From the NCBI GenBank assembly GCA_021802115.1, contig JAKABA010000194.1:1-7453 (forward strand): a stretch of DNA of 7,453 bases, written 5' to 3'. The first letter of the stretch is position 1; each line of letters begins with the position of its first letter. A model generated the notes under the pieces. It searched no databases. It worked only from the letters and a program-made list of their open reading frames with translations, and was not told where the DNA came from. A program made the translations under genes and the position numbers. The stretch is from a bacterium (GTDB lineage: Bacteria; Chloroflexota; Dormibacteria; UBA8260; Bog-877). Positions 7,366-7,453 of this stretch are shown in pieces.

Positions 7366-7453
7366 GAGGTCGGTCCCAAGGACCCGGGAGCGGTCCCGCA
7401 GTGGGGCGGCCGCATCTCACCTTCCTCCCGAGGAGGGTCGCGGGCCATCTCGC

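Larger units (their letters stand above)
7017..7453. other. Right-flank non-coding or uncertain region
   Basis: These are 437 bases upstream of the propeller gene in which I cannot support a gene. Several frames stay open on both strands, as expected at this GC content. Their translations are rich in Arg, Gly and Pro, with third-position G/C bias (about 72-78% in the two plus-strand frames counted) lower than the neighbouring genes appear to have. It contains the ribosome binding site and possible -10 of the propeller gene, a second GGGCACAAT copy at 7145-7153, an inverted repeat at 7338-7365, and a small hairpin at 7424-7436. A minus-strand frame open to the right edge and ending at 7221 could be the end of a gene or a small ORF. 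Confidence 0.5.

Noticed and set aside
6824..7420. 198-codon minus-strand frame overlapping the start of the propeller gene
   Set aside because: It overlaps the strongly supported propeller N-terminus in another frame, is rich in Pro/Arg/Gly/Ser and has no family resemblance. A GTG at 7420 near GGAGGA is shared with the small frame discussed in the findings, which does not rescue it.
7338..7420. Loose resemblance to a T-box leader (GGGACCGC followed by a GGTCC/GGACC hairpin, minus strand)
   Set aside because: The conserved T-box core (AGGGTGGNACCGCG) is absent on both strands, no specifier stem can be drawn, and the downstream gene is not an aminoacyl-tRNA synthetase or amino-acid gene.
1..7453. 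tRNA, rRNA, CRISPR array, insertion sequence or toxin-antitoxin pair
   Set aside because: I looked for T-loop motifs, regularly spaced direct repeats, terminal inverted repeats with transposase motifs, and paired small ORFs with ribosome binding sites, and found none that held up. Repetition inside the propeller gene is protein-level Asp-box repetition, not a DNA repeat array.

Overview
The window is high-GC bacterial DNA (about 70% by eye). It holds one 5'-truncated gene, two complete large genes, and a right flank with no convincing gene. The base composition, the strong G/C bias at third codon positions and the N-terminal placement of an acetyltransferase domain in the second gene fit an actinobacterium or a similar high-GC lineage such as Chloroflexota or Dormibacterota. 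The sequence alone does not settle the taxon.

Layout: (1) 1-724, plus strand: the C-terminal part of a MalY/PatB-type PLP-dependent C-S lyase/aminotransferase, whose first ~150 residues lie left of the window. (2) 725-863: a 139-base gap with a possible near-leaderless promoter just before the next gene. (3) 864-3581, plus strand: a 905-residue fusion of an N-terminal GNAT acetyltransferase with a complete ADP-forming acyl-CoA synthetase (NDP-forming ligase) module, the Pat-type protein lysine acetyltransferase architecture. (4) 3582-3821: a convergent intergenic region ending in a strong GC-rich hairpin beside the stop codon of the next gene. (5) 3822-7016, minus strand: a 1064-residue Asp-box (BNR) beta-propeller protein of the VPS10/sortilin-like 'glycosyl hydrolase' group, with an Ig-like segment and a helical tail. 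A strong ribosome binding site fixes its start at 7016. (6) 7017-7453: upstream DNA with hairpins and no supported gene.

The three genes do not form an obvious pathway. Genes 1 and 2 run the same way but are separated by 139 bases, so co-transcription is possible but unproven. Gene 3 converges on them and is an independent unit. A link between amino-acid sulfur metabolism, protein acylation and the propeller protein would be speculation. I found no CRISPR array, transposase, tRNA or rRNA, and no clear new multi-gene system. The items most worth following are the acetyltransferase fusion that keeps both histidines expected of an active ADP-forming synthetase, and the large propeller protein that lacks an export signal.
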